Part shown: positions 54,571-64,000 of the stretch, one piece after another | Layout of the letters: each line of letters starts with the position of its first letter | Position numbering within the stretch: the first letter of the stretch is position 1 | NCBI GenBank assembly: GCA_037447655.1 | Contig: JBBHKE010000956.1 | Coordinates: forward strand, 102,079 to 166,078 | Reading direction: 5' to 3' | Source: Zygnema cylindricum | Lineage: Eukaryota; Streptophyta; Zygnematophyceae; Zygnematales; Zygnemataceae | Length of the DNA: 64,000 nt | The notes under the pieces: model-generated | What the model saw: the letters and a program-made list of their open reading frames with translations, nothing else | What the model was told of the DNA's origin: nothing | Database searches by the model: none | Made by a program: the position numbers and the translations under genes

Positions 54571-57500
54571 GTACGCTCAACTTATCATTGTATTTGTAAA
54601 TGTTGACATTCTGTAGCATTTAGTTTCTAATTTTTGATTTATGATTTCCAATGTCTGATATCCAATGTTCAATGTCGGTTGTCCAGTATTAATGTCCAAC
54701 ATTCAATGTCTAATATCTAATATCCAATGTTTGATGTCCGACGTTCAATTTCGATTTTCGCTGACTAATTTTCAGAATTCAGTGCTTTATTTTTATTTTC
54801 TAAGGCTAAATGTCCAATTTTAAATGTCAATGTTCAATCTCCACAGACTAATGCTAGATCCAATTTTCAATATCTGATGTTCGATGTCCATTGTCTTATA
54901 TTCAATGTTCAATTTTAAATTTTCAAATTTGAATGTCTGATGTCCAATGTCGATTTTCCTGGTCAATGTCGGAGGCCAATGTCCCAGCGTTGAACGTCTG
55001 ATGTCCAATGCTCAGTGTCCAATGTCCATGTTTAAATGTCCTTTTTCATTGTTCCATGTCCAATGTCCATTATCAAATAGCTAATACCCAATCTCTAACG
55101 TCCAATGTCCAGCTTTTAATCTCAAGCTTCAGCTTTCAAATCTGCAATGTCCTAATCTTCTATTGCACAATATCCAACATCAGATGATCAATGTCAAAAG
55201 GCAAATTAGAAGTCTAAATTTAAATTTGATCGTTAGAATTTGAATATTTTAGCTTAAACGGCCTGCTATCCAGTAAACCAAGTACAAGAAATATTCAAAT
55301 TGCCAATTCTTAGTGTCTTTGTATGTTGTTTATGCAAAACAAGGTGTACGTGTCTCATCTTTTACAATCACTCAATAGAATTTTCTCCGTTAACATTTTA
55401 AGTGTCTCTCTTAAGTGTATTTAAGATATTTTAATTTTATCTTTGAGCTTAACAACAGCTTCCACTCGGAGGAACCTACTGCGAACGTCGAGAAGAGTGT
55501 GTGGCGGATATCGACTGCGGACCCACAAACGCCAAATGTATCGATATTGTGTCCACAAACTCTCCCTCCAAGTGAGAAATTATTACGCGCATAATAATTA
55601 GTGTGTATTACTGTTGGTTGCTTTTGCGTTTGAGTGGTCTAAAATGGCAAATATAATGTCTCCCTTTTCAAGTAAGCCGTTAATACTCAGAATAGTTAGT
55701 GTTGATTATTGTTAGTTATTTAGGGAGGGAGGGAGGGAGGTTTATCACATTCTTGAAAATGAGGGTTTCTCACAGTAATTACTGTGGATTATTGCACTTA
55801 TTGAGAGGTTTTAATATCGGTCGTCATGTCTCCTTCCAAATATGTATAGGTCATAAAAATCGGTAAGGATTATGAGTGGTGAATTCACTATTGGACGAAA
55901 CCAGAAACTACATCAAAATGTTTGAAAATACATATGCTATATAGCTTTTTTTTACGTCTCTCTAATTTTTATTTATTTATTTTTCTTTATTTTTTAGATT
56001 TTTATTTCTTTATTTTTTCCCCTTTTTTTGATTTTATCTTATTAATTTATGATTTTTTTCTTTGTGTCGTTTTCAAGGCAATGTTATTGTTTACAAGGGT
56101 GGACGGGCCCCGGATGCCAAATCGAATCGAATCTGACGCTCGATCCGACGGTCGATGTTTCATCCTGGGACCGCAAATATCCCTTCAACTTTTCGGCGGA
56201 TAACTTCACAATGTTTTGGCAAATCATTCCTTCGAAGTCGGGATCTCTGGAAGACGACGGCCGCCAGGTTTTCTTTTTAATCTTTTCTATTTTATTTTAA
56301 TTCGTTACTTTTTTTTTTCTTTCGTAATATTGTTTTTCTATGGATAATTTAATAATTTCACATTCATACATATGTAAGTACACTTTTGTAGTTTTGTATG
56401 TAACGCATATGTAGCACGTGGGAACATACCCCATACAGTGTAGCGTACATTTGTAATTATAATTTAGTGCGTATGTTATTTTCAGTGCGTTACCCTCTCA
56501 CTTACCCTCTATCCCTCTCTCTCTCTCACTCCCTTATCCCTGTCAAACTTGACGACAGAAATAGTACTAGTCTGCACAAAAGACAAAACGAATCAAAATT
56601 AATGTAGTGCGCACGGAAAAGCGCACGGAACATAAATAAATACGAACAGAGGCATTTAGGATGATTCTCAACATTTTAACTTTTCACTTCAATATTTTCT
56701 TAATTCTTAAACTTTCGACCAAAACTTTGTTTCATTTTTGTAAAGTATTGATCCTAAGTTTCTAACTCTAGGAAATCCATACTATCACTCAAAAGTTAAA
56801 AAAAAATTACCGTTTTTCTTTTTAACTTCTAACCTTACAAATTGCCCAACATTTTTATTTCTTCCAACATTTTAATTCTTTAAACATTTTAATTCTTTTA
56901 ACATTTTAATTCTTGAAGCATTGTAAATTTTTGAGCATTGTAATTCTTTCAATACTTTTATTTCTTCCAACATTTTACTTCTTCTAACATTTTAATTCAT
57001 TTAACATTTTAATTCTTTAACCATTGTAATTCTTTCAACATTGTGATTCTTTTTTGACATTTTGATTACCATTTTTTTATATTTATTTTTTTTATTTTAG
57101 ATTGAAGTTGCAATCGCCGCAAAAACTTTGTCGTTTGTGGCGATCGGATGGAGACCCACAAATACCCCTTTTATACCCATTCCCGGAACTGACCTCTCCT
57201 CCTCCTCCCCCTTAAATACTACAGTTCCTTCCATTCCTACCACTCTCAACGCTCCTCCTCCTCCCTCTCCTCTTCCTCCCTCCTCTCCTCATCCTCCCCC
57301 CACTCCTCGTCCTCCTCTCCTCTCTCCTCCCTCCCCTTTCTCTCTTCACTCTCCTCCCTCCCCTTTCTCTCGTCCCTCGCCCATCTCTCCTCCTCCTGTG
57401 GTTAAAAGAAATGGTTATCCTTCTCCCCCCATTTCCTCTCTCTCTCCTCCAATTCCTCCCCCTAGAGCAAAATTTCCACCCCAAGTTCCTGCGGAGGAGG

Positions 57501-60500
57501 TGGAGGGAGAGGGAGGGAAGGGAGAAGAAACTCCTCCGACATCCACAATAATTCAGAGACAAGGGAGAGAGAGAAATTTAAGAGGTAGTGGATAAAGTAA
57601 CCCCATTTTTTGTCTTTCGTATAATTTTTTTTTATCTCTCTCTTCCTTTCCCTCTCCTTCTTCCCCTCCCTCTCCTTCTCCTTAACTCCCTAACTCCCTC
57701 CCTCCCTACATTTTTTTTTCTTTCATATGATATTTTTTCTCGCTTCCTCTCCCCCTCTCCCTCTCTCCCTCCCCCTCTCTCCCCCCCTTCATGTGACAGC
57801 CCGTCACCTGGCGGAGCAGAACAGACAAAATTCTTCGAGTGGCTTCGTGCATCTCACTGCTGCGAGATGTCGCTAGGGCGTCCACCTGGGGGGGGGGGGG
57901 GGGGGAGGGCGAGGGCGGGGGAAAAGGGGGGGGGGGGGGGGGGGGTCCTCCATCTCCTTCCTCTTCTCCCTCTCCTCCCTCCATACCCAAAACAAGTACC
58001 TCACAATCTCCTCCTTCCAAAATTACTCCCTCTTCTCCTCCCCCAACTCCCAAAACCCTTGCCTCTCTCCCTCCCTCCACCCCACCTCCTAAACTTCCTT
58101 CGCTCGATCATCTTCCTCCTCCCGTTTCCGTTACGGCTAACGGAACGGATTCCGTGGAACCAACTTCGGCGGCGATTTTGACTCCAGAAGAAGACGAAAG
58201 CGGACAAAACGTGACGTTATCACAATCGGAAATCGAGATCGAAAAAAATCCCGAAAACCCCAATTTCAAAAACATCGGAGAAGTCCCGGCGATGTTTTCG
58301 CAAGATATGACGATAGGATTCGCTAAAGGAAATTATTATCGAGTTCAAGTGAGCGACATCTCTTTCTCTCTCTCTCCCTCTTTCTTTCCCTCTCTCTCTC
58401 TATCTGTGGTTTTTTTCTCTCTCTGGAAATTATTATCCAGTTCAAGGGAGCGCTATCTCTCTCTCTTTCTCTCTCTTCTCTCTGTCTTTCTCTCTCTCTC
58501 TCTCCCTCTCTCTCTCCCTGTCTTTATCCCTCCCTCTCCCTCCCTCTCCATCCCCCCCTCTCTCTCTCCCTCCCTCCCTCCCCGCCTCCCTCCATCCCTC
58601 TCCGTTCCTGCTTTTACTTATTTATTTCAAACATCAATTAGTGAGAATATTTTGCTACATTCGGAATTTTAATCTTTAAAAGTAGTGGAGTACAATCTGT
58701 TAAAACTGAACGGAATCCGTTAAATCCAAAATTACCCATGAAGGTTGAACCGAAAGAAAAGCCGTTAAACTGAACACCTCTCGTAAAACAGGAAATTAAA
58801 AAGGATTCCCTTTTCAAGTGAACCATTTTCCTTTTAACTGAAATAAACACCGCTGAACTGAAAACACCCGTCAAAACCGGAAAAAATCCGTTAAAGTAAA
58901 ACTCTTTTGTTGAACATTTTCCGTTAAACTGAGCTAAAAGCCTGTTGAATAGAACACCCTCGGTAAAACCTCAAAGAAATATGTAGACCGTTGAAGAGAA
59001 TATTTTCCGTCGTACATTTTCCATTGAACTTTTCCGTTGAACTTTTCAGTGAATTTTCTGCTGAACTGAACGTTTTTTGTCAAACATTTTTCCGTAAAAC
59101 TTAAACAGGATTCTTGGAGTTTACCGGGATCTCATTCGACTCCTCTCTCGGATGTTTCCATGGGAGGAGTCAATGACATAAGTGACGCGACGGGTTGCGA
59201 AAGTCCGGATGGGACGACTTACATTATTTTCCGGAGGCCTTTTACACCTTCAGATAAAGGTGAGAATTGTCTCCTTCTGTGTCTCTCTCTTCCAATTCCC
59301 AATTTCCATTTTTTTTTCTATTCACAGTTTCTACCGTCCTTTAATTTTTTATTTCCAATGTCCAATTTTTAATTTTGATTTCCAAGTTCCAGCTTCTAAC
59401 TTTAGATTTCCATCGTCAACCATATCCAGATTCAATGTCAATGTTAATGTCAAACAGCAATGTCAACGTCAAATGTCAAATTTCAACGCCAATGTCAATC
59501 TCAATGTCAGTGTTGATTTCAAATGTCAATGTGACTGTCAAATGTCAAAACGCCAATGGCAATGTCAACGGCAATGCTAATATCAATTTAAAACTCAACT
59601 TCAATGTCAATTTCAATGTCAATTTTAATGTCGAATTCCACGTGTCAATGTCAGTTTCAATTTCAATGCCAACATCAATTTCCATGTCAAATTCCAAATT
59701 CCAAATGTCAATGCCAAATTTTGATTTCAGTGTCAATGTGACTGTCAAATGTCAAATGTCAATGTCCTTCAAATCTCATGAATCCCTCCCTTACTCCTTC
59801 GCTCCCTCCCTCTTCTTTCCCCATCATTCTTTCATTTTTTCCTTCTTCTCCTTCTTTAGACCTGGACTACACCCTGAATACGGACGAGGACTTCACTCTC
59901 GTGTGGGCGAAGGGGCAGTCTCCGGGAAGCATTGAGGATTCCGGACTCTCTACCTCCTCCGTCACTCTCTACCTCAAACAAGAGATTGAAACGTTTTATA
60001 GGTAGGAATTTTCTTTTTTGTTTTTCTCTAGGAAGAGGGAGAGGGTGAATGAGAAGGAGAAGGAGAGAAGAGAAAGAGAGGTGGAGTGAGAGGTATATAC
60101 CTCCAACAAGAAAGTGAAACATTGTGTAGTGGGAATTCTTTTGGTTCGAAGAGAGGGAGTGGGAGAGGAAGAGGGAGGGAGAATACTCAAACACCGGAAA
60201 CTCCCATTAGTACGTATCCATTGAATAGACTGTAAAAAATGAGTAGTGGAAAAAATCATATTCTGTATTCAAAAAAACATTTTACACAGATATAGTGATT
60301 TTTTGTTTTTCCTTTTTCTAACTTATTTAACTTTTGTATTCTGTACTCTGTTTTTTTTTTTTTTTGTGGGTTGCGCAGACCGGACGAATTAAAGTTCCAT
60401 GGAAAAAAAAATGCAGGAAAAATTGGAGATGTCAATTTAGCGCTGGGAGTACCGACATTGAGTGGACAAAAATGTAAAAATTCGACATTACCCGAATTCC

Positions 60501-63243
60501 AATGTGAATATTCGGTGAAAGGAGACGAGTAAGTTACTTTTTGACCACTTTATTATTTAGTATAATCAAAGTCGAAGATAAACATAAATCAAGTAGAAAT
60601 CAAGTAGAAATCAAGTGGAAGTTGAGTGGGACCTATGGTAGAATCAAAACCTAAAGCAATCTTTTAGGGAATCAAAAACTCGTCATAGGATATTGTCACA
60701 TGAAGCTCTTTTTGAAAATGATGAAGTCTACTGATTTGAAGGGACAGAAAAACAGTGAAAAAGTTACAAAAATGAAGATGAAAAAACCAAAAATACACCT
60801 AAATACATCGACAATCTATTAGATTTTAGAAAGTCTTTGTTGAACATTGCATATTGTGAATTTCATGTTGAGCATCGAGAAACAATTATTATACATCAGA
60901 CAATGAACAGTAATATTGGACATTAAACATTAAACTTATATTTAGACATTTGAACATTGAACATGGAACATTGAGCACTTCGACCTTTGGACATTGAACA
61001 AAACATTTATCATCGAACATGGAACATTAAATTCAACATTTTACATTGATCATGAAAATATTGTACTGAATATTCATAATTGAACATGGAGGATTGAATT
61101 TAACATGTAACCTTCAACATCAAATTTAACATTGAACATTGAAAATCGTTTCCTCTCTCGCTTCTAATGTACTTTATTTCCAATCCAACTTCTTCCTTCA
61201 ATCCAAAATTTTCCTTCAATCCAAACTTCTTTCAATCCAATTCCTTTTTCTTTTTCCTTTTTCCTTTATTTCTTTCTTCTTTTTTTCTTCTGCTTTTTCC
61301 TTTTTCCTTTTTCCTTCTTTCTTCCTCCATCCCACTTCCTCCTTCCTCCTTCCTCCTTCCTTCTTTCTTCTTCCTTCTCCCTTCTTTTTTCTTCCTTCTT
61401 TCTCCTCCCTTCTTCCTTCTTCCTTCTTTCTCCTCCTTCTTCGTCCTTCCTCCTTTTTCCCTCTTTTCCATTTTTCTTTTTTCTTTTTTTCCCTCTTTCC
61501 TTTTTTCTTCCTTCTTTCCTCTAGTTACATACTCCATTGGACTCTCCATAGTGAAAATATAAATTTTGCGATACAAGTAAAAACAAGAGGATGGGTTTCG
61601 ATTGGTTTTTCGAAAACAAAGAAGGTTTTTGATTCCGACGTAATTATCGGATACCCGAACGAAAAAAACGGGTCTTTAAACGGAACCATTGGGGTTTTTA
61701 AAATAGTGAAAAATAGTGTGGATGGAGTCGTACCGGAGTCGAAATTAGTTCTTTCCAATGCGAGGATTTATCAAGTGAATAAGACGACAATTATGAGGTA
61801 GGGAGGGAGAGGTAGAGGAGGGAGTGGGAGGGAGGGAGAGGGAAAGACGGAGGGGTAGAAGGATAGCGGGGGATAATAGAGGGTAAAAAAAACGACAATT
61901 TAATGATTTTTAATCCCACCTTGATTTTTTTCTTTATCCACTTTTTGATATTTCCTTTTTTTTTGTTTTGGATCTCTCCCTTCTTCTCCTTCTTCTTTTC
62001 ATATTTTTTCTTTCTTAACTTTTTTTTTTTTTCGGGCAGCTTTTCGCGAAACTATTCGAGCGGAGACTCGGAAATAAAAATAGGGGCGGCAAAATCCACC
62101 CCCCTTGTATGGGCCTTTTCGCCCGATAATTCCCCCATATTAGGGAACCATTTTATTAAACATAGCCCTCCCCTCTCTTCTTCCCTCTCTCCCTCCAGCC
62201 CTTCCATCTATTTCCATTCATTTTTTTTCAGGCTCTCTCTTCCTCCTTCCTCCTTCCCTCCCCCTCTCCCCCCCCTCTCTCTTCCTCTCATTCCATTCAG
62301 GCCACAATTTGGGCCCTCCTTCTCCCCCTCTTCTTAACCTCCTCCCCCCCCCCCACTCTCCTCCTCTCCCCTCCCCCCCCCCTCCTCAGGGAGTATCAAA
62401 CCTGATCGGTGGTCGTCCGTATTGAGAATACGATGGTCCTTTGGCGCACTATTAGGGCCGTTTCGCACTTTTCGTACCACTTTGGCAGTATTCGCCAGGT
62501 GGGGAAGGGGAGGGGGAGACTGGGGGGTTTGTTGGTTTGTTTGTTTGTTTGTCGCTCTCTCTCTCTCTCCCCTCTCTACCTGCCCTCTCGCCCCTTTCTC
62601 TCCCTCTCCCCTCTCTTTCCGCCTCCCCTCTCCCCCCCTCCCCCTCCCCTCCCCCCTCCCTCCAAAAACAAACCCACCCCTCCTTCCCTCCCTCCACTCT
62701 CTCCCTCTCCCTCTACTTTTTTTTCCCTTTGAAGGTTAGCCACAATCAAACCCATTTTAAGTCAAAATTCTTATAAATGACTCTCCCCCTCCCTCTCCAC
62801 CTCCCTCCCTCCCCCCCTCCCTCCCTCTCCCTCTTTTTTTTCTTTTTTTTCCCTTTTTCTTTTGAAGGTTATCCGCAATTAAACCCACTTTAAGACAAAA
62901 TTATTATAAATGGCTCCATTTTGTCTCCGTTTTATTTTCCATTTTTTTGATTTTTTCCGGAGTTTTTATTGCGGTCACAAAATTTTTAGGCAGCCAAAAA
63001 AGTAGATTATTTAGTGCGCACGGAATTTTGGGACTCTGTATTTTATTTTTTTTCGGGATCGAATTTTTGAACGGAGTTCTTTGCAAACCGAGGAAAATGA
63101 AAAATTCAAGTTTTACAAATTATAAAAAAACATTGTGGATTCATTTTCATAAATTTTTGGGTCTTGGAATTATTTTCGGAGGAGCCGTAAACGCTATTTT
63201 GGGTTTTTTGAAATTCAAAAGTTTGACCAATCAACAAATTTGG
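52772..63243 (+). CDS. Multi-exon DOMON-EGF-cytochrome b561 membrane protein (3' end outside the window)
   Basis: Exons joined by frame continuity and GT-AG borders: 52772-53037, 54016-54232, 54409-54570, 55459-55571, 56078-56267, 57101-57584, about 57800-58348, 59109-59259, 59860-60001, 60379-60528, 61525-61797, 62040 to about 62170, about 62390-62498, 62868-63243. The predicted order is signal peptide, Cys-containing beta domain, two EGF-like modules, DOMON 1 with a long Pro/Ser-rich insert, DOMON 2, and a b561 core. DOMON domains bind heme or sugar on the outer side. Cytochrome b561 passes electrons from ascorbate across a membrane. The whole is probably a trans-membrane redox protein at the cell surface (family knowledge plus inference). 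Phases do not join between exons 6 and 7, and no clean donor is seen for exon 12. The b561 domain needs two or three more helices beyond the right edge. Confidence 0.8.
54409..56160 (+). other. DOMON gene exons 3-5: two EGF-like modules
   Basis: Cys spacing across exons 3-5 supports two EGF-like units. The first runs NPCHDCSNQSAPC...WECVCDPA in exon 3 and LGGTYCERREEC in exon 4. The second runs DCGPTNAKC in exon 4 and QCYCLQGWTGPGC in exon 5. The C-x-C-x2-G-W-T-G-x2-C end is the classic EGF signature. Such modules normally lie outside the cell, in agreement with the signal peptide. The 4-5 junction is phase 2, splitting a Lys codon. Confidence 0.75.
54600..55200. repeat. Degenerate AATGTCCAAT-type minisatellite in intron 3
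   Basis: Dozens of ATGTCCAAT, ATGTTCAAT, ATGTCTGAT and TCCAATGTC variants fill about 0.6 kb of the intron with a period near 10-12 bp. Confidence 0.75.
56850..57070. repeat. Degenerate AACATTTTAATTCTTT repeat in intron 5
   Basis: About ten imperfect 16-bp copies of ACATTTTAATTCTTTA lie just before the exon 6 acceptor. Confidence 0.75.
57600..57799. repeat. Polypyrimidine tract at the 3' end of intron 6
   Basis: CTCCCTCTCCTT-type sequence on the coding strand, ending at the candidate AG at 57798-57799. Confidence 0.7.
58349..58620. repeat. CT-rich tract in intron 7, with a copy of the exon 7 donor region
   Basis: Pure CT units occupy the intron start. At 58426-58460 the sequence GAAATTATTATCCAGTTCAAGGGAGCG repeats the exon 7 end and donor (GAAATTATTATCGAGTTCAA|GTGAGCG at 58329-58355), with the donor GT changed to GG. 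Confidence 0.85.
58680..59100. repeat. Degenerate CCGTTAAACTGAA repeat in intron 7
   Basis: Units such as TCCGTTAAA, GCCGTTAAACTGAAC, TTTTCCGTTAAACTGA and TTTTCCGTTGAAC recur at roughly 15-30 bp spacing up to the exon 8 acceptor. Confidence 0.65.
59400..59770. repeat. (AATGTC)n / (TCAATG)n hexanucleotide array in intron 8
   Basis: Over forty imperfect TCAATG/TCAATT/TCAAAT hexamers. The plus-strand frame of Asn/Val/Ser residues across it is a repeat artefact. Confidence 0.85.
60840..61145. repeat. Degenerate AACATTGAAC repeat in intron 10
   Basis: ACATTGAACAT, ACATTAAACATT and CATTTGAACATTGAAC variants fill about 300 bp upstream of the pyrimidine tract. Confidence 0.75.
61240..61522. repeat. 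CTT-rich polypyrimidine tract before exon 11
   Basis: Long run of CCTTCTTTC-type units on the coding strand, ending in CTCTAG at the acceptor. An extended example of the pyrimidine tract in front of most acceptors of this gene. Confidence 0.8.
62171..62389. repeat. C/CT-rich tract between exons 12 and 13
   Basis: CCCTCTCCCCCC-type low-complexity sequence. It contains several AG acceptor-like sites (62230, 62299, 62388) but no donor GT. Confidence 0.7.
62390..63243 (+). other. DOMON gene exons 13-14: cytochrome b561 membrane core (partial)
   Basis: Exon 13 (to 62498) reads SVLRIRWSFGALLGPFRTF and ends phase 2, joining exon 14 (62868) as ARLSAIKPTLRQNYYKWLHF. Helices FVSVLFSIFLIFSGVFIAV, SAHGILGLCILFFFGIEFL and FLGLGIIFGGAVNAILGF follow. 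His residues at K-W-L-H, S-A-H-G and W-I-H-F-H fit the heme-ligand positions of b561 helices. In exon 13 a Phe stands where the H-G of the first helix is usually found, so either that ligand is lost or the exon edge is misplaced. GGGTAAGT after Gln-Gln-Ile-Trp at 63243 is a strong donor, so the gene continues to the right. Confidence 0.75.
62520..62860. repeat. CT-rich intron 13 with a degenerate copy of the exon 14 start
   Basis: At 62731-62775 TTTGAAGGTTAGCCACAATC...AAGTCAAAATTCTTATAAATG mirrors the true acceptor and exon start at 62861-62910 (TTTGAAGGTTATCCGCAATT...AAGACAAAATTATTATAAATG). The copy carries a TAG in frame and is presumably not used. Confidence 0.85.
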
Positions 63244-63359
63244 GTAAGTTTGACTTGCGTTGACTTTTATTTAGACTTATTTTTTATTTTTGAGTATATA
63301 TATTATAAATATTATATATTAGAAGTAATATAGATATGATATATGTAAAAAAAAAAAAC

Positions 63360-64000
63360 TGTGATTTCCTCCCTTTCTTTTTATTATGTTTTTTAACCCT
63401 CCTCTGCTCTTTCCTCTCTCCCATCTCCTCTCCTCTCCTCTCTCCTCTCTTCTCTCTTCTACCTCCTCTCCTCTTGCCTCTTTCCTCTCCACTCTCCTCT
63501 GTCCTCTCTTCTCTCCCCTCTCCTCTTCTCTCCTCCCCTCTCTCCTCCGCTGTCCTCTATCTCCTCTCTCCTCCCTTCTCGCTCCTATCTTTTCTCTCCT
63601 TTTTCCTCTCCTCTCTCCCCTCGCTCCCTCTCTCCCTCTCTCCTCTCTCCTCTCACCTCCTCTCTCTCCCCTCTCTCCTCTTTCCCCTCCCCGCTCACCT
63701 CTCCTCTCCTCGTCTCTCATCTCACATCTCATCATCTCTCATCACTCTCATCTCTCCTAGATCCGCTCATTCTTCCCCCCCTCCCATTTTCCTCTCTCCC
63801 CCTCTCCTTCCACCCCTCCCTCTCTCACTCCCCCTCTCGCGCACTCTCCCTCTCTCCCTCTCTTCCTCTTTCCTCTCTCCCCCCACCTCCTCTCTCCTCT
63901 CACCTCCTCTCTTCTCTCCTCTCTCATCTCTCCTCTCTTCTCTCCTCTCTCATCTCTCCTCTCCTTCATACTCCCCTCCCTCTTTCCTCTCTTCCTCCCT
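63360..64000. repeat. CT-rich low-complexity tract to the right edge
   Basis: Almost purely CTCTCC/CTCCTCT units on the plus strand. It probably lies within the next intron of the DOMON-b561 gene. Frames here on either strand are repeat artefacts. Confidence 0.85.

Larger units (their letters stand above)
56078..60001 (+). other. DOMON gene exons 5-9: first DOMON domain with a Pro/Ser-rich insertion
   Basis: Strands from DNFTMFWQIIP (exon 5) and IEVAIAAKTLSFVAIGWRP (exon 6) begin the domain. A Pro/Ser/Glu-rich insert of roughly 250 residues follows, encoded by CT-repeat DNA in exons 6 and 7 and crossing two G-runs (57890-57945). The domain resumes in QDMTIGFAKGNYYRVQ (exon 7), DSWSLPGSHSTPLSDVSMGG and DGTTYIIFRRPFTPSDK (exon 8), and DEDFTLVWAKGQS (exon 9). 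The G-x-D-x-x-I-G and D-x-W-S...D-G-T-T...F-R-R-x-x patterns fit DOMON. The exon 7 start is unsettled: the AG at 57798-57799 gives the open frame only in phase 0, while the exon 6 donor at 57585 is phase 1. Confidence 0.75.
60379..62170 (+). other. DOMON gene exons 10-12: second DOMON domain
   Basis: Exon 10 supplies a linker with three Cys. Exon 11 gives YILHWTLHSENINFAIQVKT, RGWVSIGFSKTKKVFDSDVI, IGYPNEKNG and ESKLVLSNARIYQVNKT, a textbook DOMON core with W-V-S-I-G-F and D-S-D-V-I-I-G. Exon 12 (from 62040) gives SFSRNYSSGDSEIKIGAA and LVWAFSPDNSPILGNHFIKH, the last strand. After that the frame enters CT-rich DNA. The only GT between here and 62390 is at 62106, inside the conserved L-V-W-A, so the true donor is non-canonical or the sequence is imperfect. 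Confidence 0.75.

Noticed and set aside
59182-59935. ORFs rich in Asn, Val and Ser near the DOMON gene
   Set aside because: They come from the TCAATG hexamer array within intron 8 and run across true exon borders.
63244-63333. Reading the b561 frame through to a stop at 63331 as the protein's end
   Set aside because: A strong GTAAGT donor follows a conserved Trp. The read-through tail is Tyr/Ile/Phe-rich AT sequence, and the b561 fold still lacks helices.
63319-63969. Arg/Glu/Gly-rich minus-strand and Ser/Leu/Pro-rich plus-strand ORFs at the right edge
   Set aside because: Produced by the CT tract. No stop-free signal beyond that expected from repeat composition.

Overview
The window is nuclear DNA of a eukaryote. 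It has spliced genes with GT-AG introns, long AT-rich intergenic DNA, many CT/GA simple repeats, and several classes of eukaryotic transposable element. There are no operons or bacterial-type genes. The plant-like Ty1/copia elements, CCCTAAA-like motifs and a Ty3/gypsy element carrying a cytosine methyltransferase would fit an alga, possibly of the green/streptophyte lineage. The species cannot be fixed from the sequence.

Layout. 0-16 kb is gene-poor. It holds the 3' end of an unknown ORF, a possible hAT transposase tail, a 667-bp Harbinger-type MITE (TTA target-site duplication), several foldback/MITE copies, a solo copia LTR, and a non-LTR reverse transcriptase fragment. 17-24 kb holds two minus-strand genes of unknown function. 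One is a 1288-codon, very acidic, low-complexity protein whose ATG lies 12 bp from a second Harbinger-type MITE. The other is a 294-codon Asn-rich protein preceded by a 19-bp minisatellite. 24.8-26.7 kb has GTACTGTAC palindrome clusters and two abutting near-perfect hairpins.

27-48 kb is a nest of LTR retrotransposons. Copia A (minus strand) is split into a pol half (27.8-30.3 kb) and a gag half (46.3-47.2 kb). Between the halves lie copia B (30.3-35.8 kb, plus) and a Ty3/gypsy element G (35.8-46.3 kb, plus). G is the most notable object in the window. In one reading frame it carries a CCHC nucleocapsid, an aspartic protease and then a DNMT3-like C5-cytosine methyltransferase. Reverse transcriptase, RNase H, integrase and a PHD-finger-like C terminus follow. 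Most stop codons that break B and G can be explained by C-to-T (or G-to-A) transitions, as expected from deamination of methylated cytosine.

49-52.2 kb is a foldback element with diverged inverted arms. 52.8 kb to the right edge is one multi-exon gene on the plus strand. It encodes a secreted/membrane protein with a signal peptide, a Cys-containing beta-type N-terminal domain, two EGF-like modules, two DOMON domains and a cytochrome b561 core that runs off the window. Exon junctions were set by hand from frame continuity and GT-AG borders. Three internal places remain unresolved (start of exon 7, end of exon 12, and start of exon 13).
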